Below, one piece after another: positions 1-8,324 of a DNA stretch of 25,264 nt. A model generated the notes under the pieces. The model was not told the origin of the DNA and ran no database searches. It saw only the letters and a list, made by a program, of their open reading frames with translations. The translations under genes were made by a program, and so were the position numbers. The stretch spans positions 1-25,264 of the forward strand of contig JBDTCS010000301.1 of the NCBI GenBank assembly GCA_039923455.1. Reading direction: 5' to 3'. Each line of letters begins with the position of its first letter. Position 1 is the stretch's first letter. This DNA comes from JBDTCS01 sp039923455 (lineage in GTDB: Bacteria > Bacteroidota > Ignavibacteria > Palsa-1295).

Positions 1-3000
1 CCGTGAAGTTCGAGACGCCCTGATAGGTGTTCGTACCGCCGGCCGCTGTGGTACCAAATGTGTTCGGACCGGTTGTGCTACCACCGAAGTTGTTAGTCGT
101 TGCTCCGAAGCCACCGAAGGTATTTACTCCTCCGAAACCGCCGAATTGGTTACCCGCTGCACTCACACCAAACTGGTTCTGAGTGGCGAAATTACCAATG
201 AAGTTGGTAGTTACTCCACCACCGTTACCAAAGGTGTTGCCTACGGTAGCACCAGTAGCAATGTTCGAAACACCACTGGAACTGAGTGTTGTGAACGCTC
301 CTGTACCGCCGTTGAAAGCTGTACCGGTCACAGCGCCTGCACCATTGACGTTAAAGCTATTTCCAGTATTCTGGAACGAGCCGCCATTGATGAGACCGCC
401 TGTGGTGATAGCGCCACTGGTTGAGGTGTACGTACCTGTCGTCGTGGTGATGTTGTTTGTCGTCATCGACAATGCATCGCCAACGTTGATCGCCGATCCG
501 TTCGGGTTACCTCTCAAGTTCGTCGTATTGACGGTTGTGAAGGTTCCGATTGGAACGAAGATGCTTGTGAAGGTAGCTACACCAGTCTTGGTGATATTCC
601 ACGTGTTACCTGTTCCCTGTGCATCAAAGCCAGTGCCGAGGTTATTGATGGTGATACCATTAACAGCAGCATTCGGGTTGAGTGTGATCGAGCGGCCTGT
701 GATGTCGCCTGCGCCTGTTACGACGAAGCTAGCTGCAGTGTTATTGAAGCTACCAGCTTGTACGTTACCGGTGACGATCTCAGAACCAGCGGTCAAGAGG
801 CCAGTTACATTGAACGTGTTGAAGTTACCACCGCCGTTACCAGTCACGAGACCGGAGAACGTTGATGGGCCGTTGACAACAAGTGCGTTACCACCGCCTG
901 TCGTTCCTGTCGTAAGAGCAGGTCCGTTGCCGGTCTGCTGTACAGTCAAGATCGACGATCCGAGTGCCGGTGTATTACCATTGAACTGTGAACCTGCGTT
1001 CGTGATACCAGTTGCAATGATTGTACCCGAAGCTGTGATCGAGTTCGGTGCAGTTGTGATAACCATACCCTGCGCAGTTGCATCATCCTTGATACCGATT
1101 GCGAATGGATCAATGTTGATACCGGTACCGGCGCCAGCGCCAGTTACCTTGATACCACCAAGCGCGCCTGCTGGTGCGTTAATACCAATGCCGTATGAGC
1201 CAGCCGGCACGTTCGTCACATTGATGTTATTCGTACCGCCTGCGATACCCGTACCGTTGAAGGTTGTTGTACCCATTACGGTATTGAGTCCAGCCTGCGA
1301 ACCGATATTGTTGGCAGTTGTTCCGCCGCCCGTACCGAGGTTGTTGGTGGTTGTTCCACCGCCTGCACCGATGTTGTTCGTCGTTGCACCACCACCGTTA
1401 CCTACGGAGTTCGTCGTGCCGGCGTTTGTGCCGATCGTCGAGTTACCGGCTGCGTTCAGCGTGCTAACTGTCGTGATAGCACCGCCATTGGTGATGCTCC
1501 AGTTTGCACCGGAAGAAATGTTCGTGTTAGCACCAACGATGTTATTCGTTGCGCCAGCTGCACCGATGTTGTTGATCGAAGCGTTGGCATTACCAAGATT
1601 ATTCGTGGTACCGCCGCCGCTACCGATGGAGTTTGAACCGCCGCTCGTGTTGCCCATCGAGTTCACCGTGTTCGCATTCGTGCCGAGCGTGGTGTTACCC
1701 GTTGTGCTAAATGTGCCGTTCACCGTTGTTGGTCCGTTCTCAATGATCGGGTTACCGGTCAGAGTCAACGTATTCGTTGCGTTTCCGATCGATGTGTTGC
1801 CCTGACCGTTCGTCGTGTTGACGTTCGTTGGTCCGATAACAGTGTTCTGTGCACCGGTGATGGTGTTCGTACCCGTTGCTGTGATGTTGTTCGTTGCACC
1901 TGTTACGGTGTTGAACGTCGTCGCAGTGATCGTATTCGAAGTACCAGCCGTGATCGTGTTCGCACCCGTTGTTGCTGCGATCGCGTTACTACCTGTGGTC
2001 GCGGTTATGGAGTTACCCGTTGCGCCTGTTAGGTTGTTCTGCGTGTTTGCATTGAGCGTGTTCGCACCTGCGGTTGCAGCAATCAAATTATTACCGGTTG
2101 TTGCAGTGAGCGAGTTGCCCGTGCCGCCTGTAATATTGTTCTGAGCCGTGGCATTCACGGTGTTGCTACCAGCAGTTGCGCTGACCGTATTGTTCGGCGC
2201 GGTGACAGTGTTGGACGTACCGGCTTGCAATGCGTTCGTGCCTGCAGTGGCAGTGATCGTATTGTTACCAGTGGTCGCTGTCATGCTGTTGTTCGGCGCG
2301 ATCTCGGTATTTGCTGTAGCGGCAGTGAGCGCGTTCGAGCCGGTTGTGGCGTTGAGCGCGTTGTTGCCGGTTGTTGCAGTGACCGTATTACCCGTGCCGC
2401 CAGTCAAAGCATTTTGAGCTGAAGCGTTGAAGGTATTATTGCCGCCGGTTGCTGTAACGGTGTTGGTCGGAGCAGTTGCCGTGTTCGCAGTACCCGCCGT
2501 CAACACGTTCGATCCAGCCGTAGCTGCCATCGCGTTGTTGCCTGTGTTTGCTGTGATCGTGTTGCCTGTCTGGCCAGTGATCGTGTTCGCAGCCGTGGTT
2601 GCGTTGATCGTGTTACCGCCAGCGCCCGTTGCTGTAACTGTGTTGCTCGGTGCGGTTGCTGTGTTCGAAGTACCTGCAGTCAGGTTGTTCGAGCCAGCTG
2701 TTGCGCCGATCGCATTGTTACCTGTGGTCGCCGTGAGCGAGTTGCCCGTGCCGCCCGTGATGTTGTTCTGAGCAGTCGCAGTGACCGTGTTGCTTCCAGC
2801 AGTAGCGCTAACGCTATTGTTAGGAGCCGTCACGGTGTTCGACGTGCCAGCGGTCAACGCGTTGGTACCTGCCGTGGCGCCGATCGTGTTGTTACCCGTC
2901 GTGGCTGTCATCGAGTTACCGGTAGCGCCTGTCAGATTGTTCTGGGTGCCAGCATTCAACGTGTTCGCGCCGATGGTCGATGCGATCGTGTTGTTACCTG

Positions 3001-6000
3001 TGGTTGCAGTGACGTTATTGCCCGTGCCGCCAACGAGGTTATTCATTGTGCCTGCGTTCAACGTATTGCTCGTGCCTGCAGTCTCGGTGTTCGTCGTTGC
3101 AGCGGTCAACGTTGTCGTTGAACCGTTCATCGTGAGCGTGTTCGTCGTGTTACCGATCGAAGTTGCACCCTGACCAGCAGTGGTGTTTACATTCGTTGCA
3201 CCGACGACAGTGTTCTGCGTACCCGTGATCGTGTTCGTCGAAACGCCGCTACCAATATTGTTGGCCGTTGCGCCTACGCCGATCGCGTTCGAAGTTGCAT
3301 TTGCACCGAAGCTATTGGTTGCTGTTCCGCCCGAACCAAAAGTGTTCGTGAGGCCAGCGCCTGTACCGATGGTTGAGTTACCACTCGAGGTAAGCGTTGT
3401 GAACGAACCAGGTCCGCTAAATACGCTCGTCGAAGTGATAACACCACCCTTGGTGACGTTCCACGTGTTGCCCGTTCCGATGATATCGAAGTTGCTTGTG
3501 CTCGGACCCGTGTTGAAGGTAAGGCCAGCTGCCGTACCGCCAGCGACTGCGTTGAGCGTCGTTCCACCATTAACAACGAGCGCTGAGCTTTGACCGTTAT
3601 TGTTGATGGAGACCGATGTTCCAGCGTTGGTCGTTGAACCGAAAGCGGATCCCTGACCGGTCGTGATGATCGTGCCAGTTGCAAGAATGGAAGCAGGGTC
3701 GCCGGAGATATTCACGCCGGTGCCTGTGCCGCCAGAAATTGCAATACCGTTCGTACCACCAACAATGTTGATACCGAGCGTGCCGTTCGCGATCGCGATA
3801 CCGGTTGCGTAAGGATCAACATTGATACCAGTGCCAGTGCCAGTTGCGTTTGTCAACTTGATACCATTCGCATTTGCAGGCGAATTGACAGCCAAGCCAT
3901 ACTGACCGGCAGGTACGTTATTGACAGTGATCACATTGGTACCGGCAGGAATGCCAGCGCCGTTGTGGATCGTCTGACCATTGATGGTCGTGGTGCCAAG
4001 TGGAGTACCGATCGTCGTAGCAGCACCCGAACCTGTTGCGAGGCTGGTTGTGCTCGTCGAGCTAAGCGTCGTGAAGGCGCCTGTGCCCGGCGTTACGTTG
4101 CCGATGTTGACGTTATTGATATTCTTCGCAGGTCCCGAACCGTTGATATCACTGAGCAAGTTGATTGGTGATCCGATAGGATTGCCGCCCAAGTTTGTCG
4201 TGAAGACGTTCGTAGCTGTGAATGTCGTAGCGTTGAATGCACCAAGGATCGAGAGCGTACCCGTGATCTGTGCATCACCGTTAACGATGAATTCATAATC
4301 TGCTGCTGTGAGCACGCCAGGAGAAACGACGCCGTTGACGATCAACTTGTTGCCGTTTGCTGCTGCCGAACCAACGTTCGTCAAGCCGAGCACCGAGTTC
4401 GTACCGGTCAGAGAACCGATCGAGTTCGTTGCGCCTGCGCCTGTTCCGAAGAAGTTGACCGTGTTCGAGCCACCGCCAATATTGTTGTTCGAGTTGTTAC
4501 CCGAACCGAAGCTGTTAACCGTACCAGCGCCTGTACCGAGCACAGTGTTGTTGCTCGAATTGAGGAAGGTAAAGCTACCTGCGTTTGGTGTGGCTTGACC
4601 AATCGGTGTGTTGTTGATCGAACCGCCAGTGATAGTCGCGTTCGTGATCGCACCGTTGTTGATCGTACCGTTATTCGTAAGTGTCGAGCCAACGCTGATC
4701 GATCCGTTGTTCAACGTGTAGCCCGTAAACGAACCACCCGTGATGTTCTGGACCGGAGCAGGGAACACGCCAGCATTAAGTGGGCTGGTGAGTGTCAACG
4801 TACCGACACCACCAACGCCGCCGATGTTCGGGGTGTTGACCGCCGAAGATGCGTTAACCGTTGTAGCGTTGATCGTCTGCGTCGTTGTGACACCGCTGAT
4901 GCCTACGTTACCGGAGACTGTCTCGTCGCCGAATACGCGAAGCTCTGTGCCGGCATTGCCAACTGCGCCGTTGATCGTCACGACGTTACCGTCGGTGCCG
5001 AGCGTGCCGAAGTTGTGGCCATTCGCAGGAGCAGTGATGACGCCCTGGAAGTTCGCATTTGCCGGACCGAAGTTCAGTGGGCCGGTTGTGTTCGTGATGT
5101 TACCACGAAGATCGCTGGTGCCTGTAACGGTTAGGTTACCGTTGATGAGGCTATTACCATTGTTGACAGTACCGGTAAAGGTGCTGAGTGCGCTCACACC
5201 GAGCGTACCATTGATCTGCGTATTGAGAAGCGTGGTCGAGCCGCTCGTCTGTGTGATGTTACCGTTGTGGGTCGTTGGACCGTTAACGATCAACGAGGTA
5301 GCGGTTGCTCCTGCATTGAAATTCTGAAGACCCGTCCATGTGTTCGGGTTCGCAAGGTTGATGCCGAGCGTAAGGTTGTTCGCTGTGATAGCTCTGTTAA
5401 GCGTGTTATCAACGAGAACTGTACCGCTATTAACAGTACCATCCTGATTGACGCTCTGCATGAAGAAGCCATTCGGCGAAACACCTGTGACGCGAAGCTG
5501 AATCTGTGTAGGATCAACCTTTGCTGCTGTAACAGCACCGTTAGCTATCTTCACAGTTGTAACGGAACCATCAGCAAGCTGAAGCGTGCCGATACCGCCT
5601 GACTTAACGCGAAGCACGTCGTTGTTCGTCTCGATCGTCTGGTTGTCGACGCCTACGTTCAGGTTGCCAAGAGCATCCTGATATAGTCCGTCACCAGCGA
5701 TGAATGGATCCATCTTGCGGCCGCTGATAGCGCCGTTAGCGATCTCAACACCGGTGATGCCACCAGGAGCGAGAGAAAGCATGACGGTTGGGGTTGATCC
5801 GCCGCCCGTAAGGCCTGAGCCTGCGAGAACGGTCGTGATTCCGCTAGCACCACCTGATGCGTCGATCTTGATCGAGTTCGTCGCGCCGTTTGGCGTGATG
5901 GTGATGTTGGTACCGGCGACCAAGTTGATGTTATTCTGGGCGTTGCCAGTAACATTGTTGATCGAAGCGATTGTGGCTGCCGGAGTCGGGAGCACGCTCA

Positions 6001-6454
6001 CTGGGAATTTGCCATTCGCATCAAGCGGAATAAGAGCTCCTGGAACAGGAGTCTTGCTCGCCGGGATACCATTTACGGTACCTGAGTTGAGTGCGTACGG
6101 TACGGAATTGAGATCGGTACGTGGTGTAAGTTCTGCACCACCATCGATAGCAACTCCTAAGAAGTACTGCTGGTTGAAATCAATCGTAGCAGGGAAACCG
6201 CCAACACCCTTCGCAATCTCCAAATTGAAGATGCCGTTTACCACGGGCTGGTTTGACAGTGTTTCCGTGTAGATAACGGTGCCCAAGGCATCATAGAGCG
6301 TTATCTTAAAAGTGTGGTTGCCATTGTCTGGCTTGGTGCCATTCAACAACATACCCTGATACGTTATAACGCGGGGGGGTTGTGCCTGAGCAGCGGAAAC
6401 GCTAAGAAACGCTCCCAGTGCAAGTCCAAGCAACCATGATCGACGCGAAGTCAT
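1..6454 (-). CDS. Giant secreted repeat protein, tail-fibre/adhesin style (partial, C-terminus outside window)
   Basis: The minus strand is open from ATG at 6454-6452 to the left edge in one frame, giving 2,151 codons with no stop seen. AAGGAG lies about 8 nt upstream of the ATG. Residues 1-24 form a signal peptide (Arg-Arg, hydrophobic core, Ala-Gln-Ala before Gln25). Residues 25 to about 125 form a domain beginning VITYQGMLLNG and ending near SVPYALNS; this is a known N-terminal type in large exported proteins of Bacteroidota and relatives. The rest is low-complexity, Gly/Thr/Asn/Ala/Ser-rich and predicted to be beta-rich, with phrases such as GAFTTLSS and GNTWNVTKGG that recur in bacterial tail-fibre-like proteins. 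Such proteins often end in an S74 intramolecular chaperone domain, but the end is not visible. A surface or extracellular location is inferred from the signal peptide. It is divergent from terC across an 857-bp gap. The exact function is unknown. Confidence 0.9.
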   Translation of the reverse strand, partial: MTSRRSWLLGLALGAFLSVSAAQAQPPRVITYQGMLLNGTKPDNGNHTFKITLYDALGTVIYTETLSNQPVVNGIFNLEIAKGVGGFPATIDFNQQYFLGVAIDGGAELTPRTDLNSVPYALNSGTVNGIPASKTPVPGALIPLDANGKFPVSVLPTPAATIASINNVTGNAQNNINLVAGTNITITPNGATNSIKIDASGGASGITTVLAGSGLTGGGSTPTVMLSLAPGGITGVEIANGAISGRKMDPFIAGDGLYQDALGNLNVGVDNQTIETNNDVLRVKSGGIGTLQLADGSVTTVKIANGAVTAAKVDPTQIQLRVTGVSPNGFFMQSVNQDGTVNSGTVLVDNTLNRAITANNLTLGINLANPNTWTGLQNFNAGATATSLIVNGPTTHNGNITQTSGSTTLLNTQINGTLGVSALSTFTGTVNNGNSLINGNLTVTGTSDLRGNITNTTGPLNFGPANANFQGVITAPANGHNFGTLGTDGNVVTINGAVGNAGTELRVFGDETVSGNVGISGVTTTQTINATTVNASSAVNTPNIGGVGGVGTLTLTSPLNAGVFPAPVQNITGGSFTGYTLNNGSISVGSTLTNNGTINNGAITNATITGGSINNTPIGQATPNAGSFTFLNSSNNTVLGTGAGTVNSFGSGNNSNNNIGGGSNTVNFFGTGAGATNSIGSLTGTNSVLGLTNVGSAAANGNKLIVNGVVSPGVLTAADYEFIVNGDAQITGTLSILGAFNATTFTATNVFTTNLGGNPIGSPINLLSDINGSGPAKNINNVNIGNVTPGTGAFTTLSSTSTTSLATGSGAATTIGTPLGTTTINGQTIHNGAGIPAGTNVITVNNVPAGQYGLAVNSPANANGIKLTNATGTGTGINVDPYATGIAIANGTLGINIVGGTNGIAISGGTGTGVNISGDPASILATGTIITTGQGSAFGSTTNAGTSVSINNNGQSSALVVNGGTTLNAVAGGTAAGLTFNTGPSTSNFDIIGTGNTWNVTKGGVITSTSVFSGPGSFTTLTSSGNSTIGTGAGLTNTFGSGGTATNSFGANATSNAIGVGATANNIGSGVSTNTITGTQNTVVGATNVNTTAGQGATSIGNTTNTLTMNGSTTTLTAATTNTETAGTSNTLNAGTMNNLVGGTGNNVTATTGNNTIASTIGANTLNAGTQNNLTGATGNSMTATTGNNTIGATAGTNALTAGTSNTVTAPNNSVSATAGSNTVTATAQNNITGGTGNSLTATTGNNAIGATAGSNNLTAGTSNTATAPSNTVTATGAGGNTINATTAANTITGQTGNTITANTGNNAMAATAGSNVLTAGTANTATAPTNTVTATGGNNTFNASAQNALTGGTGNTVTATTGNNALNATTGSNALTAATANTEIAPNNSMTATTGNNTITATAGTNALQAGTSNTVTAPNNTVSATAGSNTVNATAQNNITGGTGNSLTATTGNNLIAATAGANTLNANTQNNLTGATGNSITATTGSNAIAATTGANTITAGTSNTITATTFNTVTGATNNITATGTNTITGAQNTVIGPTNVNTTNGQGNTSIGNATNTLTLTGNPIIENGPTTVNGTFSTTGNTTLGTNANTVNSMGNTSGGSNSIGSGGGTTNNLGNANASINNIGAAGATNNIVGANTNISSGANWSITNGGAITTVSTLNAAGNSTIGTNAGTTNSVGNGGGATTNNIGAGGGTTTNNLGTGGGTTANNIGSQAGLNTVMGTTTFNGTGIAGGTNNINVTNVPAGSYGIGINAPAGALGGIKVTGAGAGTGINIDPFAIGIKDDATAQGMVITTAPNSITASGTIIATGITNAGSQFNGNTPALGSSILTVQQTGNGPALTTGTTGGGNALVVNGPSTFSGLVTGNGGGNFNTFNVTGLLTAGSEIVTGNVQAGSFNNTAASFVVTGAGDITGRSITLNPNAAVNGITINNLGTGFDAQGTGNTWNITKTGVATFTSIFVPIGTFTTVNTTNLRGNPNGSAINVGDALSMTTNNITTTTGTYTSTSGAITTGGLINGGSFQNTGNSFNVNGAGAVTGTAFNGGTGAFTTLSSSGVSNIATGATVGNTFGNGGGVTTNFIGNFATQNQFGVSAAGNQFGGFGGVNTFGGFGATTNNFGGSTTGPNTFGTTAAGGTNTYQGVSNFT
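1090..1260 (-). repeat. Duplicated NVPAG..GTGINIDP module, C-terminal copy
   Basis: This is the second copy of the module at 3785-3960, with conserved order and spacing of NVPAG, a Gly-Ile/Val-Lys segment and GTGIN(I/V)DP. It supports a block duplication inside the coding region. Confidence 0.7.
1761..1868 (-). repeat. Boundary module, copy on the C-terminal side of the array
   Basis: This segment of about 36 codons has the core TNVNTTNGQGNTSIGN followed by ATNTLT. The same module occurs at about 3131-3238 with only a few residue changes, so the short-repeat array sits between two copies about 1.37 kb apart. Both copies are in frame. The arrangement looks like an internal duplication that now brackets the array. 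Confidence 0.75.
1869..3130 (-). repeat. Coding tandem array of 8-9 residue T-G-N-N-x-h-x-A-T repeats
   Basis: This stretch encodes roughly residues 1109-1529 of the giant protein. It is a run of short units such as TGNNTIGAT, AGSNNLTAG, TSNTVTAP and TGNSLTATT. The units group into a longer period of about 58 residues (about 174 bp): the plus-strand sequence around the AQNNITGG-type unit recurs near 2126, 2400, 2573, 2753 and 2925. In my translation the only charged residues are two Glu; there is no Lys, Arg, Asp, His or Cys. This suggests stacked short beta strands. The structure is inferred; the repetition is seen directly. Confidence 0.85.
3131..3238 (-). repeat. Boundary module, copy on the N-terminal side of the array
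   Basis: The core reads TNVNTTAGQGATSIGN followed by TTNTLT, matching the module at 1761-1868. It marks the N-terminal edge of the uncharged repeat array in the giant protein. Confidence 0.75.
3785..3960 (-). repeat. Duplicated NVPAG..GTGINVDP module, N-terminal copy
   Basis: The translated segment carries NVPAGQYGLAVNSPANANG and then GTGTGINVDPYATGI. A clearly related segment lies at about 1090-1260 (NVPAGSYGIGINAPAGALGG, then GAGTGINIDPFAIGI), some 2.7 kb away. The giant protein is therefore built from larger duplicated blocks as well as short repeats. Confidence 0.7.
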
Positions 6455-6619
6455 ATGCTACGTCTCCTTGAAATGAAATAATTTTGTGAACGCAAGCTAT
6501 TTATTAACAAATTACTACTAAAATCTTTGAGGCCGATTATTGACTCTTACTATTGAAGTAAAGAATCCAAGCCCTCGTTTTTCCGATATAAGCCTAAGCG
6601 CCAAAAAAGAGCACGGAAA

Positions 6620-6637
6620 CATTGCCTATCGGCAATG
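6620..6637. other. Perfect 7-bp hairpin in the giant-gene upstream region
   Basis: CATTGCC and GGCAATG flank a 4-nt loop (tatc). No T-tract follows on either strand, so it is not a classical terminator. It lies about 165 bp upstream of the giant gene start and could be an operator or a leader structure. Confidence 0.35.
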
Positions 6638-6844
6638 CCAGCTCAATGGGTGCGAATACTTAAAATTTCGGTGTCTATCAATTCATGCAAATACATAGAT
6701 TTCCCCTACTAAGGAACATCTATTTTTTTTGGTCGAATCCTCCGGATTACCGTCGGACTCAGTCAACCGAGCCAAGCGCTCGAGTTCTGGTAACTAACAA
6801 CTAAACTTTCAGTCGCCCAGCCATTTGTGCGGTTTTTGGCGCAG

Positions 6845-6869
6845 AAAAACGACTTTTTCCCTAAAAGTC
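6845..6869 (-). terminator. Weak terminator-like hairpin with U-tract (minus strand)
   Basis: On the minus strand GACTTTT, a 5-nt loop and AAAAGTC form a 7-bp stem followed by G and five T. The stem is AT-rich, so termination would be weak. If the giant gene has a long 5' leader this could act as an attenuator. Otherwise it may be chance in AT-rich DNA. Confidence 0.3.
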
Positions 6870-7311
6870 ACGCCAAAGGCCAACTCAATTCTGCGGACGT
6901 AGGCAGTCCTGCACAATGTAGGCAGTGCGAATATATACCAAGAATTAGCCTAATGCAAGAAAAATGAGATTTTGACATACATTCTGTCAAATAAAATTTT
7001 GAGCAGAAAATCGGCCGGCAAGCACAAAACGACAGAAATTTTTTTACCCAATCGGAGTGTACTTTTCCACCGTTTCGAAAATTGTTTTGCTCGAAATGCC
7101 CAAGAGCTGCAAGTGGAATAGATCGGACGGCAAGTGCTAAGCCGCTACTCCTGACAAACTTCGGATTGCAATATACCACTAAAAGTGGCCGATACTGGCA
7201 AAAAAGTCTCACAACAGCTTAACCTTCTTGCACCTCCAATTGTCTTATGATAACGCAGAACACTGATTAGGTTACATTTTATTTGCAAGTAATTTCTCTC
7301 TGAATTCGCTA

Positions 7312-8157
7312 ATGACTTTCAAAAGAGCCCTTATTTGGAGCATTTTCTGGATCGGACTGTCGCTTTTGACATCGCTTGGAGTCTCTTATTATTGGGGAAG
7401 TGAACTTGCGATCGCTTTTTTAGCCGGGTACACGATCGAAAAAGCGCTTTCTGTTGATAACCTCTTTGTCTTCCTGATGCTCTTCAGCCACTTTCACGTG
7501 GATGGACATTCGCAACGGAGAGTACTTAATTATGGCATCATTGGGGTTTTGCTTTCCCGGGGTATCATAATCTTTGCCGGTATCTCGCTGATCGCGCGGT
7601 TCGAATGGCTGATGTATATCTTTGGAGTGATCGTCTTTTATACGGGCGTGGTGATGGCATTCGGAAAAGAGGATACGGACGACTCGATGGAGAATAAGCG
7701 GATCGTCCGATGGACTCGGAAGTTAATACCGGTAACGAACGTCTATCACGGTTCAAAGTTTTTTGTACGTGAAGGTGTGAAGTGGATAGCGACGCCGCTC
7801 TTTGTTGTGCTTGTGGTCTTGGAAGTCACCGACGTATTGTTTTCCGTCGATAGCATTCCCGCCATTTTTTCGGTCAGCCGAAACCCGTACATCGTTTATA
7901 GCTCGAATATTCTCGCAGTGCTTGGTTTGCGATCACTCTACTTCCTGCTCGAACGGATGCAGTCGGCGTTTCATCATGTGAAAATAGCAGTCGGGGTGAT
8001 ACTTTGGTTTGTCGGGGTGAAGATGATCTTGCCGCTTTTTTGGCATGAGGGAAATATTGGGACGTTGCTTTCTTTGATTATTATTGTCTCGATCTTGCTG
8101 CTCGGAGTACTCGCTTCTGTCGTATTTCCGGAAAAGAAAAAATCAGTTAGGAGGTAA
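7312..8157 (+). CDS. TerC/Alx-family integral membrane protein, putative metal (Mn2+) exporter
   Basis: This is a 281-aa protein with about eight hydrophobic segments. Two family signatures are clear: EKALSVDNLFVF (Asp49) in the second segment, and EVTDVLFSVDSIPAIF (Asp174, Asp180) in the middle. These paired acidic membrane motifs define the TerC/Alx family, whose characterised members include E. coli Alx and Bacillus MeeF/MeeY, linked to manganese export and to metal supply of exported enzymes. At 281 aa it is slightly shorter than typical Alx/TerC (about 320-350), but both motif blocks are intact and a basic tail (KKKSVRR) ends the protein. The ATG at 7312 directly precedes the first hydrophobic segment. 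It lies 167 bp before the glycosylation locus on the same strand. The family is sure; the substrate is inferred. Confidence 0.93.
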   Translation: MTFKRALIWSIFWIGLSLLTSLGVSYYWGSELAIAFLAGYTIEKALSVDNLFVFLMLFSHFHVDGHSQRRVLNYGIIGVLLSRGIIIFAGISLIARFEWLMYIFGVIVFYTGVVMAFGKEDTDDSMENKRIVRWTRKLIPVTNVYHGSKFFVREGVKWIATPLFVVLVVLEVTDVLFSVDSIPAIFSVSRNPYIVYSSNILAVLGLRSLYFLLERMQSAFHHVKIAVGVILWFVGVKMILPLFWHEGNIGTLLSLIIIVSILLLGVLASVVFPEKKKSVRR

Positions 8158-8324
8158 AGTACTCAGCGTAGTACGAACATCTCGGCCGCTTAGCACTTAT
8201 ATTTACAGAAGATACGTCAGCGCATAGCCCATAGGTCGCTTCCGTTATCGTTGCCCTTGTTACGGTTTTGCTCATGAGTACTTTGTTTATTAGGGTACTC
8301 GCTATTTACTCATTCTGACTGCTC

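Larger units (their letters stand above)
6455..7311. other. AT-rich divergent intergenic region without a convincing gene
   Basis: About 857 bp separate the divergent starts of the giant protein gene and terC, so promoters for both should lie here. I could not name a convincing -35/-10 pair or a Bacteroidota-type TTTG/TAnnTTTG pair. The stretch holds small inverted repeats at 6620-6637 and 6851-6869 and a 9-bp direct repeat (gtaggcagt) at 6899 and 6918. A Cys-rich 114-codon minus frame at 6868-7212 (GTG start) resembles no family I know and is treated as chance. Confidence 0.6.

Noticed and set aside
1869..3130. Regular repeats considered as a CRISPR or minisatellite array
   Set aside because: The repeats are in frame, diverged at third positions and lack unique spacers of constant length. 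They are coding repeats of the giant protein.
183..3593. Long plus-strand open frames (183-1805, 1815-2144, 2148-2417, 2427-2771, 2781-3173, 3180-3593) with Val/Pro/Ala-rich translations
   Set aside because: They are antisense to the giant minus-strand gene and their VPVVAV-like periodicity mirrors its Gly/Thr/Asn repeat codons. They have no signal, family motif or ribosome site.
1..6454. Possible frameshift or stop in the giant gene
   Set aside because: The same frame (codon first bases at positions congruent to 1 modulo 3) reads sensibly at both ends and through sampled internal stretches, so no break is supported.
6731..6746. tRNA T-loop-like string ggtcgaatcctcc
   Set aside because: No stem-matched D arm, anticodon arm or acceptor stem can be built around it on either strand.
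6868..7212. Minus-strand 114-codon Cys-rich frame with GTG start, followed by a U-tract hairpin
   Set aside because: No family resemblance and protein-unlike composition. The AAGAAGG about 10 nt upstream and the weak hairpin are suggestive but not enough to call a gene.
7240..7251. TATGAT at 7246-7251 as a sigma-70 -10 box for terC
   Set aside because: No acceptable -35 element lies 16-18 bp upstream, and the promoter type of this lineage is uncertain.
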